NCBI GenBank assembly: GCA_009691195.1
Contig: SHVA01000014.1
Span: forward strand, 1 to 55,186
DNA: 55,186 bases
Origin: Solirubrobacterales bacterium
Lineage (GTDB): Bacteria; Actinomycetota; Thermoleophilia; Solirubrobacterales; 70-9
Direction: 5' to 3'
Shown: piece after piece, positions 8,351 to 15,539 of the stretch
How the letters are laid out: each line of letters begins with the position of its first letter
Position numbering within the stretch: position 1 is the stretch's first letter
Made by a program: the position numbers and the translations under genes
The notes under the pieces: generated by a model
The model's database searches: none
Told to the model about the DNA's origin: nothing
Seen by the model: the letters and a program-made list of their open reading frames with translations, nothing else

Positions 8351-9916
8351 CTATCCAGCGCTCGGCGCGAAATGCGCGGTGGGGAGCTCCGCCAGGCGCC
8401 GGCGGACCAGATCGCGGACACGCACGGCGAAGCGATGCCAGGCGTCCGGCGAGCCGTAGTCGGGCTCCGGCAGGTCAGCGTCCGGGTCGAGCCTGAAGGT
8501 CCTCTTCGCCGCGCCCGGCGCCAGCGAGACGACGGCCTCCCGCTGAGCCTCGGTCATGCAGTAGATGACCGCTGCCCGCTCGCACAGCTCGCGCGTCAGC
8601 GGCTGTGCCCCGTGGGGGTGGTGCGCCGCGCCCTGTTCACGCAGCGCCGCGACGGCCTCGGGCGCCATCGGCGCGCCGGGCGATTTCACACCCACGCCGG
8701 CGCTCGTCGCCGACAGGCCCTCGGCAGCGCGCGGATCCCAGCCGGCGAGCTCGGCGCGCGTCAGCGCGGCGGCGATCGGGGAGCGGCCGGTGTTGCCGCC
8801 GCAGACGAACAGCACGAGCCGACGTGGAGGCGTCGTGGGCCCGGTTGGGCGGAGGAGGTCGCGAAGCTGCGGATAGCTGAGGCCGGCGACGGCGAGGAGG
8901 ACGAAGCCGGTGCCGACGAGCACCGGTGGCGCGGGGGCCTCGATCCCGGTCAGCCAGGTGAGGCCGTATGACGCGAGCAGCACAGCAAACACGCTCGCGC
9001 AGCGGTTGACCGGGACGGCCCACGTGTATTCGCGGGGGTCGAGGTAGATCAGTGTCCCGAACACGTACAACGCCGCGTAGAAGAGACCGATCGCAAGCGC
9101 GAGCCCCGCCTCCGGGGTGACGAGGAAACCGGTGAACCCCTCGCGCAGCGCCTGCATCTCGGCGCCGACGCCGACCCCGGCGAACACCGCGCAAAGCGCG
9201 ACCAGGGTGACAGCGGCAGTTATCTGCTCCTCGGCGAAGTAGCGGCGGTCGATCTGCCGGTCGCCGGTCTTCGCGACCCGGCTCATGATCTCGAAGCGGC
9301 CGATGTACCCCGCGAAGTAAGCGCCGAGGCTGAGCAGCGCGCCGAAGGTCAGCACGTAGGCGTCCACGGCGCCGAGCGCGACCGCGATCGCGATCAGGCT
9401 GAACGCAAGCGCCACCCAGGAGTAGACGCGGATGCTGCGTCGCCGGGCGAGGTCGACGATCGGCGCCAGGCTCAGCGTTCCCGCCCGCATCATCAGCAGC
9501 ATGAACAGGATCGAGACGCCCGCGAACGTGAAGTTGAGCACGGTCGTCCCGATGATCAAGGCCATGAAGACGCCGGCGGCGATCATCGTCCGGCTCGGGA
9601 AGCGCCTCGCCCGGCCGCCCAGCTGCCGGAGGCCGATGTAGCGCCACCATCCGTTGACGGTGAGGAAGAGGACCGCGCCAAGCAATACGCCGAGCGCCGC
9701 GGCCGGCAGCAGAACCAGCCCCCCGACCCTCACGTCCATGCCCGGCAGCAGACCGGATGAGAGGGCCTTCGTCAGGGCCGCGAACGGGATGTAGCAGATG
9801 AAGTAGCCGAGGGCGAGCCCGCGCATCCCTTCGGGGGGCGACCAAGCCCGCCCGGAAGTCGCAGTCCGGCTCGACGGCCTAAAGCCTGAGTCCGGGGTGC
9901 TGGATGTCCCGCCCAC
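8351..9916 (-). CDS. polytopic membrane protein fused to low-molecular-weight phosphatase domain
   Basis: A 521-residue protein in two parts. Residues ~30-360 contain about ten hydrophobic segments with short loops and resemble a DMT/EamA-like transporter fold (similarity seen only at the level of pattern). Residues ~370-510 are a low-molecular-weight protein tyrosine phosphatase: the CX5R loop FVCGGNTGRSP and a C-terminal PEPDYG segment that stands for the general-acid DP motif. The start given is GTG at 9916; an internal ATG at 9826 just before the first membrane helix is an alternative. It is the first gene of the six-gene minus-strand operon and lies next to the IS5-like element. LMW phosphatases often control capsule or exopolysaccharide export, which would suit a transporter for the product. 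Confidence 0.82.
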   Translation of the reverse strand: MGGTSSTPDSGFRPSSRTATSGRAWSPPEGMRGLALGYFICYIPFAALTKALSSGLLPGMDVRVGGLVLLPAAALGVLLGAVLFLTVNGWWRYIGLRQLGGRARRFPSRTMIAAGVFMALIIGTTVLNFTFAGVSILFMLLMMRAGTLSLAPIVDLARRRSIRVYSWVALAFSLIAIAVALGAVDAYVLTFGALLSLGAYFAGYIGRFEIMSRVAKTGDRQIDRRYFAEEQITAAVTLVALCAVFAGVGVGAEMQALREGFTGFLVTPEAGLALAIGLFYAALYVFGTLIYLDPREYTWAVPVNRCASVFAVLLASYGLTWLTGIEAPAPPVLVGTGFVLLAVAGLSYPQLRDLLRPTGPTTPPRRLVLFVCGGNTGRSPIAAALTRAELAGWDPRAAEGLSATSAGVGVKSPGAPMAPEAVAALREQGAAHHPHGAQPLTRELCERAAVIYCMTEAQREAVVSLAPGAAKRTFRLDPDADLPEPDYGSPDAWHRFAVRVRDLVRRRLAELPTAHFAPSAG

Positions 9917-10057
9917 GCTCGCCAGCGTATATCAATGCCGGTTCGGGCTGAGCCGAAGCTGTCGTGGTTCGCTGCCGCTCTAAGGGCCAGCCCGATAGGG
10001 CAGCGGCGGGTGTCGCGGCGTGGGCCTTCTTGAACGCGATCAGGCCGGAGGCGAGCA

Positions 10058-10836
10058 TCAGCAGCGCGAGGTGGTTCTCGTCCTTCTCGACCACCGGATG
10101 AGCAGCGCTCGGTTGCGATTGATCCAGGAGTGGCACGCCTCGACCACCCAGCGCCGAGCACGCCAACCGGGAGTGCGGACCTTCTCCTCGATCTCCTCGC
10201 CGCGGGTGCGAATGTGCGGCGTCAGCTCGTGCTCGGCGGCAATGCGACGCGACTCGGCGTTGTCGTAGGCCTTGTCGAGACAAAGGCCCTGGGGCGCGTC
10301 CGCGGTTGGCTTGGGCCGCTCGATCGGGATCGAGTCGAGCGTGTCCTTCAGCAGCTTGTGGTCGTTGCGGTTGGCGCCGTCGTGCGCCAGCCCGACCGGG
10401 ACCCCCGCTCCCTCGCTGAGAACCGAACGTTTCGCCCCTTTTTTGCTCTATCGGTGGGATTCGGGCCGGTCTTGGGGCCGCCCAGGGGCGCCTTTCCCAT
10501 CGCCCCGTCGGCGGCCAGCCACTCCCAGCCGATGCCGACGGCCCTGTCGTATTCGAGCAGCCCCTGGCGCCAGATCTCGGCAAACACACCCGCCTGCTCC
10601 CACTCCTGAAAGCGCCGGTGCGCCGAGCTCGAGGAGCAGATCCCGGTCGCGTCGAGCGCGTTCCATTGCATCCCCGTCCGCAGCACCAACAGGATCGCGT
10701 CCATCGAGTCTCGGTTAGGCACCCGCGGGCGGTGGCAGCCGAGCGGATGAGGCGGCGCTGCCGGCATCGACGGATCGATCCGCTCCCACAGCCAGTCCGG
10801 CATTCGCCAGCCGTCGTCCTTTGACACGAGCCCCAT
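10058..10836 (-). pseudogene. IS5-family DDE transposase, two overlapping frames plus a late frameshift
   Basis: The ATG at 10836 follows an AGGAGG ribosome site. The first frame runs from GLVSKDDGWRMPDW through CSSSSAHRRFQEW to DGAMGKAPLGGPKTGPNPTD, giving the first catalytic Asp. At an A6G stretch it must shift by -1 to continue as GAKRSVLSEGAGVPVGLAHDG, LCLDKAYDN (second Asp) and RWVVEACHSWINRNR (catalytic Glu). All three catalytic residues are present. After LLIRW the frame is lost again: the family's conserved tail (VEKDENHLALLMLASGL) is in another frame, so the last ~25 residues are replaced by a short tail ending at 10058. The first shift looks programmed; the second looks like damage. 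Confidence 0.8.
10438..10444 (-). other. -1 ribosomal slippery heptamer in transposase
   Basis: On the minus strand the codons GCA AAA AAG contain the heptamer A AAA AAG, exactly in phase with the upstream frame. A -1 slip here joins the two transposase frames without loss of residues. This is the classical dnaX-type slippery sequence, known for programmed frameshifting in bacterial IS elements. Confidence 0.7.
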
Positions 10837-10969
10837 GATCGACCTCCTGGTCGTCGGAAGTCCTCCCACGACCATGAAGTTCGACGGGGGCTACATAACT
10901 CCACCGGGCTAGGTCCTAAGTGTTTGCCTCAGCGCCGCAGGGCTCGAGTCCCGCTCGGCAGGCTTCTTC

Positions 10970-11236
10970 ATGAGGGCGGGCGACGTCGTAGACATCGACG
11001 GGGAAAGCGTTGAAATCGGACCCGCCGGAGACCCGGATGCTCTCGCGCTCGTCGTGCCCGCCGAGCAATCCGACGAAGCGGAGAAGTTCGAAGCGGCGCT
11101 GGTGGAGGCTCAGCTGGTCGGGCAGAACGTGCTCGTCATACCGCCCTCGCTCGACGTCGCTGTGGGTTCTAAGCCGGCAGGCGATCCTGTCTCTGAGGAG
11201 ATCGTCGATCGAGTCAGGGCCTGCGTCCCGGGCTGA
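10970..11236 (+). CDS. small hypothetical ORF of doubtful reality
   Basis: An 88-residue acidic frame beginning RAGDVVDIDGESVEIG, with no recognised motif, no membrane segment and no clear ribosome site. It fills most of the otherwise empty stretch 10921-11299 between the IS5-like element and the lipoprotein gene. Its valine- and alanine-rich composition is compatible with a real small protein or an old fragment. I see nothing else in this interval. Confidence 0.3.
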   Translation: MRAGDVVDIDGESVEIGPAGDPDALALVVPAEQSDEAEKFEAALVEAQLVGQNVLVIPPSLDVAVGSKPAGDPVSEEIVDRVRACVPG

Positions 11237-11299
11237 CTCCCTTCGACGCCGACGTGCCCCTTCTCGTCCGAAGCAGCTACGACGGATCGCCGTCGAGCT

Positions 11300-11683
11300 T
11301 CAGATCCCTTGTCCCGTTAGACGCCACTCGCCATCAACCTGAGCAAGCTCGAACGAGCAAGTCGTCTCAGGTCCCCGCCTGGTCGCCATCATGGCCTTCG
11401 CGTGGTCCCCGCGAACCTGAACCGACTGGAGGAAGAGCCCGTAGCGGGCTCGGCTAAATGGATCGGGGTCCTTTTCGTAGAACGACTCGCAGCTTGAGTA
11501 GAAGTGTGCGAGCTGGCGCTTGTAGTCGTCGCTATACAGCGCACAGACCTTTGCGCCGTCCCGATGATTGAGGGCATCGACATAGGCTTCAGCCACCTCG
11601 CGAGGGGTCAGTTGGTCGGTCTCGCCGCCGCACCCCGCAACGACCATAAACGCGAGGAGGCAGCACACCGCTACGCGAAGCAT
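11300..11683 (-). CDS. lipoprotein with NTF2-like domain
   Basis: The ATG at 11683 starts a 127-residue protein with a lipoprotein signal (VAVCCLLAFMVVAGCGG; lipobox VAGC). The open frame extends further upstream, but that part lacks signal-peptide character, so I chose the internal ATG. The mature part (TPREVAEAYVDALNHRDGAK, CALYSDDYKRQL, GEWRLTGQG) has the start and end typical of NTF2-like small secreted proteins of actinobacteria. It should be anchored to the outer face of the membrane. Function unknown; the family contains binding proteins and scaffolds as well as enzymes. Confidence 0.8.
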   Translation of the reverse strand: MLRVAVCCLLAFMVVAGCGGETDQLTPREVAEAYVDALNHRDGAKVCALYSDDYKRQLAHFYSSCESFYEKDPDPFSRARYGLFLQSVQVRGDHAKAMMATRRGPETTCSFELAQVDGEWRLTGQGI

Positions 11684-11741
11684 GGGGTGCAGGCTAGCTC
11701 TTGGGCACCGGCCAGCAGCCGGCGTTGAGTAGCCGCTTTCC

Positions 11742-12185
11742 ATGCGGAGGAGCACCGATCTCATCATGGATCCGGACGCCTCCTCCCGCGTGGAACCAGG
11801 CGCTCGCCAGCCGGCGAATGGCCCTCAAATTCGGCCCTCGTCCCGGGGCGACGACGCCGACATCGGCGCCTTCGAGCTCGCCAAGGGCTGTGCCGCTCAG
11901 CAGACCTCGACCGAGCTCTGTCCCGACCCCCTCGCGCCGACGACGCATCTCGGCCGGGTCAAGATCATCCGGGGTAAGCGCGAGGCGAGCTTCAGATTCT
12001 CCGGCAGTGACGACCGCACCGGACTCGGCTTCCTCTGCAAGATCGACGGGAAGCCGTTCAAGCGCTGTGCCTCGCAAAAGGGGTACGGGCACCTGAAGCT
12101 CGGCAAGCACGAGTTCCGGGTCGCGGCAAAGGACGCCGCTGGCAACGTCGACGCATCGCCGGCGGTCAAGAAGTTCAAGATCTAG
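11742..12185 (+). pseudogene. C-terminal fragment of a beta-helix / choice-of-anchor-Q surface protein
   Basis: The frame contains GDDADIGAFE, the hallmark end of choice-of-anchor-Q right-handed beta-helix proteins. It is followed by a C-terminal beta-sandwich segment (KREASFRFSGSDDRTGLGF, CKIDGKPFKRC, GKHEFRVAAKDAAGN), as in many secreted actinobacterial proteins. There is no signal peptide and the several-hundred-residue helix that should precede it is absent, so only the tail remains. The first ~25 residues of the open frame look like out-of-frame sequence. A matching head fragment lies at 14572-14705. Confidence 0.6.
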
Positions 12186-12246
12186 CCGACCCGGAACGCG
12201 GCTGGGACCGAGCGGTCGCTGGTTCAGGACGCGAACCGGTGAGGCT

Positions 12247-12633
12247 CTACTCCCGCAGCCCTGCGGCTTCGAATGCCTGGTCTTTGTCCTGATAGAGGCA
12301 GACGCGCTTGATCTTGCCGGTGCGGACCGTGAAAAGCCAGGTAGTTCGCGCCTGTGCCTCTATCCCGTCTCGCCCCCGAATGTGGGTCGTATGCGGCACG
12401 ACCACGTGGTCGCCGATCGGGATCATCTCCTCGATCTCGACCCGGAAGGATTCCCGGATCTCGTTCAACTCCCTGAAGAAATCACGCTCCTGCTCGGCCG
12501 ACGTGAGCACGACGCGGTTATCGGTGCCGATCGCGCGGGAGTTGTCCCATATGAAGCCCGGCGCGGCGTCCTTGATGGTGGCGTCCCAATCCCCCCGATT
12601 CGCAGCGTCGATCAACGCGGGAACGATGTCCAC
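12247..12633 (-). CDS. SnoaL/NTF2-like protein
   Basis: A 128-residue protein with the pattern of single-domain SnoaL-like proteins (IVPALIDAANRGDWDA, FRVEIEEMIPIGDHVVV, RTTWLFTVRTGKIKRV, ending AFEAAGLRE). It starts at GTG 12633; relatives usually begin a few residues earlier with an 'ENVE' segment, and the codons just upstream (GCA GAC AAC) fit that, so the true start may be lost or non-standard. It lies 17 bp after a paralogue with the same ending (EAAGLSE), evidence of tandem duplication. Function unknown; members are often isomerases, hydrolases or non-enzymatic. Confidence 0.8.
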   Translation of the reverse strand: MDIVPALIDAANRGDWDATIKDAAPGFIWDNSRAIGTDNRVVLTSAEQERDFFRELNEIRESFRVEIEEMIPIGDHVVVPHTTHIRGRDGIEAQARTTWLFTVRTGKIKRVCLYQDKDQAFEAAGLRE

Positions 12634-12650
12634 GTTGTCTGCAACATCGC

Positions 12651-13046
12651 CTACTCCGACAGCCCGGCGGCTTCGAGGGCCTCGGCCTTGTCACCGAAGT
12701 CGATGAAGTGGGTCACACGGCTCTGATCGAAGCTCGCCACGACGGTACATGGCGGCTCGGTCTCGGCTCCGCTCCCCTTCCCGGTCACGTGGGGCGTGCC
12801 CAGCGCAAGCATCCGGTCGCCCAGATCCCGGACGTCCGGGCAATCGATGTGGCTGGAGTCGAAATGCACAGCGAAATCCGCGAAGAAGTCCCGCATACCG
12901 TCGACCCCGACGTATTTGCCCTGCAAAGCGGGAATCCGATGCTCGAATTGGATCTCGGGATCCAAACTACGAACGACGGCCGCTATGTCGCTGCGGTTGA
13001 ACGCATCGACGAGCTCCACGAATCGATCGACGTTCTGCTTCGACAT
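12651..13046 (-). CDS. SnoaL/NTF2-like protein, paralogue of the next gene
   Basis: The ATG at 13046 opens MSKQNVDRFVELVDAFNRSD, the standard N terminus of small SnoaL-like proteins. The 131-residue protein ends KAEALEAAGLSE, like its neighbour. The frame is open far upstream, through a shifted part of the TolB-RTX gene, but that stretch is Ser/Thr/Arg-rich shadow sequence, so the internal ATG is the real start. The two paralogues are probably co-transcribed. No catalytic residues can be assigned with confidence. Confidence 0.82.
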   Translation of the reverse strand: MSKQNVDRFVELVDAFNRSDIAAVVRSLDPEIQFEHRIPALQGKYVGVDGMRDFFADFAVHFDSSHIDCPDVRDLGDRMLALGTPHVTGKGSGAETEPPCTVVASFDQSRVTHFIDFGDKAEALEAAGLSE

Positions 13047-13074
13047 TCCCAACGCAGTATGGAAAGTCGAGGTC

Positions 13075-14484
13075 TTAGATGGCCTTGCGCTTCTCGCAGC
13101 TCTTGGCCTTGTCCGTCCTCTTGCCACCGTTGCAGACGTCCCTCTGGGGGCCGCCGTTGAGCGTGTCCCTGCCGCCCTCGCCAAACAAGCGATCCTTGCC
13201 TTGGTCTCCGTGGAGGGAGTCGTTGTTGTTCCCTCCGCGCAGCTCGTCGGCGCCGCCGCCACCCTTGAGCCTGTCGTCACCGGCGAAGGCGAGGATCGTG
13301 TCGTGGCCATCGCCGCCGCGCACGAAGTCGTCGCCGGGACCGGCGCAGATGTCGTCATTACCGCCGAGGCCGGCGAAGTCGTCATCGCCGTCCTTGAGCA
13401 CGGCGACATCGTCCCCTCGGTCCCGGTCAGCGTGTCAGGACCCGTTGTGCCCAGGATCGTGACCAGCTTTCCGTTGCACTTGTTCTGCGCCCGCGACCAG
13501 TCCAGGTTACCGTCGAAGAAGGCGCTGTTGTTGCCGTAGGGAGTCTTGGGGCCGCTGCCGTCGGAGGCGGCGAAGATGAGATCGCCCGCGCCGAAGGCGC
13601 CGTGGGTCCAGCCGATCGTCTTGCCGTCGGGCGACCAGGCGCAGTCGTAGTCGGCGACATCGGGGCCAGGGGGCTCGGGGGCCGACTCCTCGAACGGGGC
13701 ACCTGAGCCGTCGACGTTGAGCACCATGATGTCAGCCGCGGCCGAGCCGAATGCGCCCCTGGTGACGCAGAGCTTCGTCCCGTCCGGGGAGATTTCGGGC
13801 TGGAACTCGGGTATGGCCGTGAACGCGTCGACGATGAGGCTCGGCGCCCCTGTGTCGTTGGCCGGCTCCCTGTAAATGTCGAGGTCGGTCGCGGCGTTGT
13901 TTAACTTGCGCGCGTAGTAGATGAACTGGCCGTCGGGTGACCAGACCGGCGTCTGCTCGACGAAGGCGTCGTCACCGGCGCCGGGCCCGTTGGTGAGGTT
14001 GAAGGTGGTGCCCGTGCCGTCGGCCGGCCCGACCAGGATGTCCTCCTGGAGGCTGCCGTCGGTGACCTCGCTCTCGTAGGCGATCTGGCTGCCGTCGGGC
14101 GAGAAGGTCGGGTGATCCTCAAGCACGCCCGGGCTGGACCCGAACCCGAGGATCACGGTGCTCCCCAGCTCGTTGTCGCGGACGAAGACGTCATCGGTCC
14201 CGGCTGCGCCGGGGCGGATGGTGAAGGTGAGGAACCTGCCGTCAGCCGACCAGTTGGCGTGGCGATGCTGGCCCGCAATCAGGTCCTTGGGGCCGTCGAG
14301 GGTCAGGTCGAAGAAGTTGTCGAAGGTGTAGATGTTCGCTTGGGCGTCGCCGCCCACACCGCGGCCGCTCGAGATCTCGATCTGCCCGTTGGCGCCCGGG
14401 AAGGTCGCGAGCGCGGCCCCCCGGCAATGCGAACAGCGCTGCAACGCAGGCGACGCCGATGGCCAACTTCGTCGATCGACTCAA
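13075..14484 (-). pseudogene. secreted TolB-like beta-propeller protein with C-terminal RTX-type repeats, two frameshifts
   Basis: A TTG start at 14484 lies behind GAGGAGGGG and opens a signal peptide (LSRSTKLAIGVACVAALFALPG). The frame then breaks in a G6 run at about 14420; the next frame carries TolB/WD-type blades (HANWSADGRFLTFT, HPTFSPDGSQIAYESE, PVWSPDGQFIYYAR, QPEISPDGTKLC, CAWSPDGKTIGW). A second break in a G4 run (13413-13416) separates TGPDTLTGTEG from the calcium-binding RTX-like repeats (GGNDDICAGPGDDFVRGG, GGRDTLNGGPQRDVCNGG) that end at 13075. Adding or removing one G at each site restores one continuous exported protein of about 470 residues. Either an inactive gene or two sequencing errors. 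Confidence 0.82.
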
Positions 14485-14571
14485 GATGATCCCCTCCTCA
14501 TGCCGGCTCCCTGGTGACCTCGGCCGGACGCTTGTGCCAACCGTAGCCCAATCCGCGCGTTTTGGATAGGT

Positions 14572-14705
14572 GTGGTGGCGCTGATCGCTGCGCCCCTGGC
14601 TCATCCGGACGTCGAGTCCTTCACCGTCGACGCCCTCAGCGACGGCCCGGATGCGACGCCGGGCAACGGGATCTGCGCCACCTCGGGCGCCGTCTGCACG
14701 CTGCG
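14572..14705 (+). pseudogene. N-terminal head of a choice-of-anchor-Q beta-helix protein
   Basis: The frame from GTG 14572 reads an export-like start (VALIAAPLAHPDVE), then SFTVDALSDGPDATPGNGIC and SGAVCTLRGPLLQ. This is the characteristic first block of secreted beta-helix proteins ('TFTV...D..DA.PGDG.C....G.CTLR.A'). The similarity stops at about 14705, where the sequence changes to the tail of a catalase in another frame. It is a truncated head, probably left by a deletion. Confidence 0.65.
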
Positions 14706-15127
14706 AGGTCCGCTCCTACAACAAGGACGGCAACATGCGCGCGGAGGGCGGCGGTGATCCGGTTTACGCGCCCAACACGAGGGGCGGGCCCGCGGCCGAT
14801 CCCGCCAAGGAGCTGCCGGCCTGGATGGTGGACGCCGGCGAGATGGTGCGAGACGCCTACACGCTGCGCAAGGACGACGATGACTTCGGCCAGCCCGGGA
14901 CGTTGTGGCGCGAGGTCCTCCCGGGCGCCGACAAGGACGGGCTGGTGACCAACATCGTCGGCCACGCCGGCAACCCCGACGTGACCCCCGAGATGCAGGA
15001 CCGGGTCGTCCGCTACTGGACCCAGGTGGATTCGGAGCTGGGCGCGCGCGTCGCTGCCGGGCTTGGGCGAGAGAACGGCGCCGGCGCCGGCGAGGCCGAG
15101 TCGGCCGAGTCGGTCTCCAGCGGCTAG
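14702..15127 (+). pseudogene. C-terminal fragment of a catalase
   Basis: The frame reads SYNKDGNMRAEGGGDPVYAP, then PNTRGGPAADP, DDDFGQPGTLWREVL, DGLVTNIVGHAG and VVRYWTQVDSELGARVA. This is the order seen in the last ~140 residues of monofunctional haem catalases ('NYQRDGAMR ... YEPNS.GGP ... QPG.L.R ... NI.G...'). The haem-binding and catalytic N-terminal two thirds are missing, so it cannot be an active catalase. It joins directly to the beta-helix head at 14702-14705 in a different frame. It lies next to csoR, divergent from nothing active. Confidence 0.75.
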
Positions 15128-15149
15128 CCCGCCCACCGGAGGCCGCGGC

Positions 15150-15440
15150 TCAGCGGCTACGGATCAGCCGGCCGACCGCGCCCATCATCTCCTCGGTTCG
15201 CTGCTCGCGGTCGGAGGCATCCGCGCCGATCACGCAGTGGCGCGCGTGATCGTCCAGCAGGGCGAGGGCGACCTTGTCCAGCGCAGCCTGAGCCGCCGAG
15301 ACCTGGGTGAGGATGTCGATGCAGTAGCGCTCGTCCTCGACCATGCGCTCGAGCCCGTCGATCTGTCCCGCGATCCGCCTCAGGCGCTTGATCAGGTCGT
15401 CCTTGTCGTTGATGTAGCCGGGGAACTCGATGCCGCTCAT
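15150..15440 (-). CDS. csoR: CsoR/FrmR-family metal-sensing transcriptional repressor
   Basis: A 96-residue all-helical protein of the DUF156 family. The copper ligands of CsoR are visible as Cys in DERYCIDIL and the His/Cys pair in DDHARHCVIG, giving the C-H-C pattern of copper-type members. The ATG at 15440 follows an AAGGCGAGAG stretch. In the apo form such proteins bind G-tract palindromes and release DNA on binding Cu(I). A fitting palindrome lies 32 bp upstream (15472-15486), suggesting autoregulation and possible control of the divergent gene at 15540. No copper ATPase is nearby, so the regulated copper gene is probably elsewhere. Confidence 0.9.
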   Translation of the reverse strand: MSGIEFPGYINDKDDLIKRLRRIAGQIDGLERMVEDERYCIDILTQVSAAQAALDKVALALLDDHARHCVIGADASDREQRTEEMMGAVGRLIRSR

Positions 15441-15471
15441 CTCTCGCCTTTCCTCGGTGGCGCTGGAAGGA

Positions 15472-15486
15472 TACCCCGCGGGGGTA
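15472..15486. promoter_or_regulatory. putative CsoR operator
   Basis: TACCCCGCGGGGGTA is a nearly perfect inverted repeat with the TACCCC...GGGGTA form known for CsoR boxes. It lies between csoR and the divergent acyl-CoA dehydrogenase gene, where it could control either. Confidence 0.65.
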
Positions 15487-15539
15487 GGGGCGCCCGTGCT
15501 TAGCCCGACCCCGGGGCGGCGCGAGCCTCGCCCGCCGCG

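Larger units (their letters stand above)
9979..10920 (-). mobile_element. IS5-family-like insertion element, probably decayed
   Basis: The transposase lies between two imperfect inverted ends. Reading inwards, the left end (9980-9999) CTAAGGGCCAGCCCGATAGG and the right end (10920-10901, reverse complement) CTTAGGACCTAGCCCGGTGG match at most positions when one gap is allowed. I do not see a clear target-site duplication. The total of about 0.94 kb is normal for the family. The exact ends are uncertain because the similarity is imperfect. Confidence 0.6.

Noticed and set aside
6845-8971. Long plus-strand open frame of 708 codons
   Set aside because: It is the antisense shadow of the AroDE-like and phosphatase-fusion genes; its composition is Arg/Gly/Ala-rich and no motif is visible.
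12651-14444. A single 597-residue protein joining the TolB propeller to a SnoaL domain
   Set aside because: The middle part is Ser/Thr/Arg-rich shadow sequence of the RTX repeats in another frame. The SnoaL part has its own proper start at 13046.
14702-15127. A functional small catalase
   Set aside because: Only the C-terminal part remains; haem ligand and active-site His are absent.
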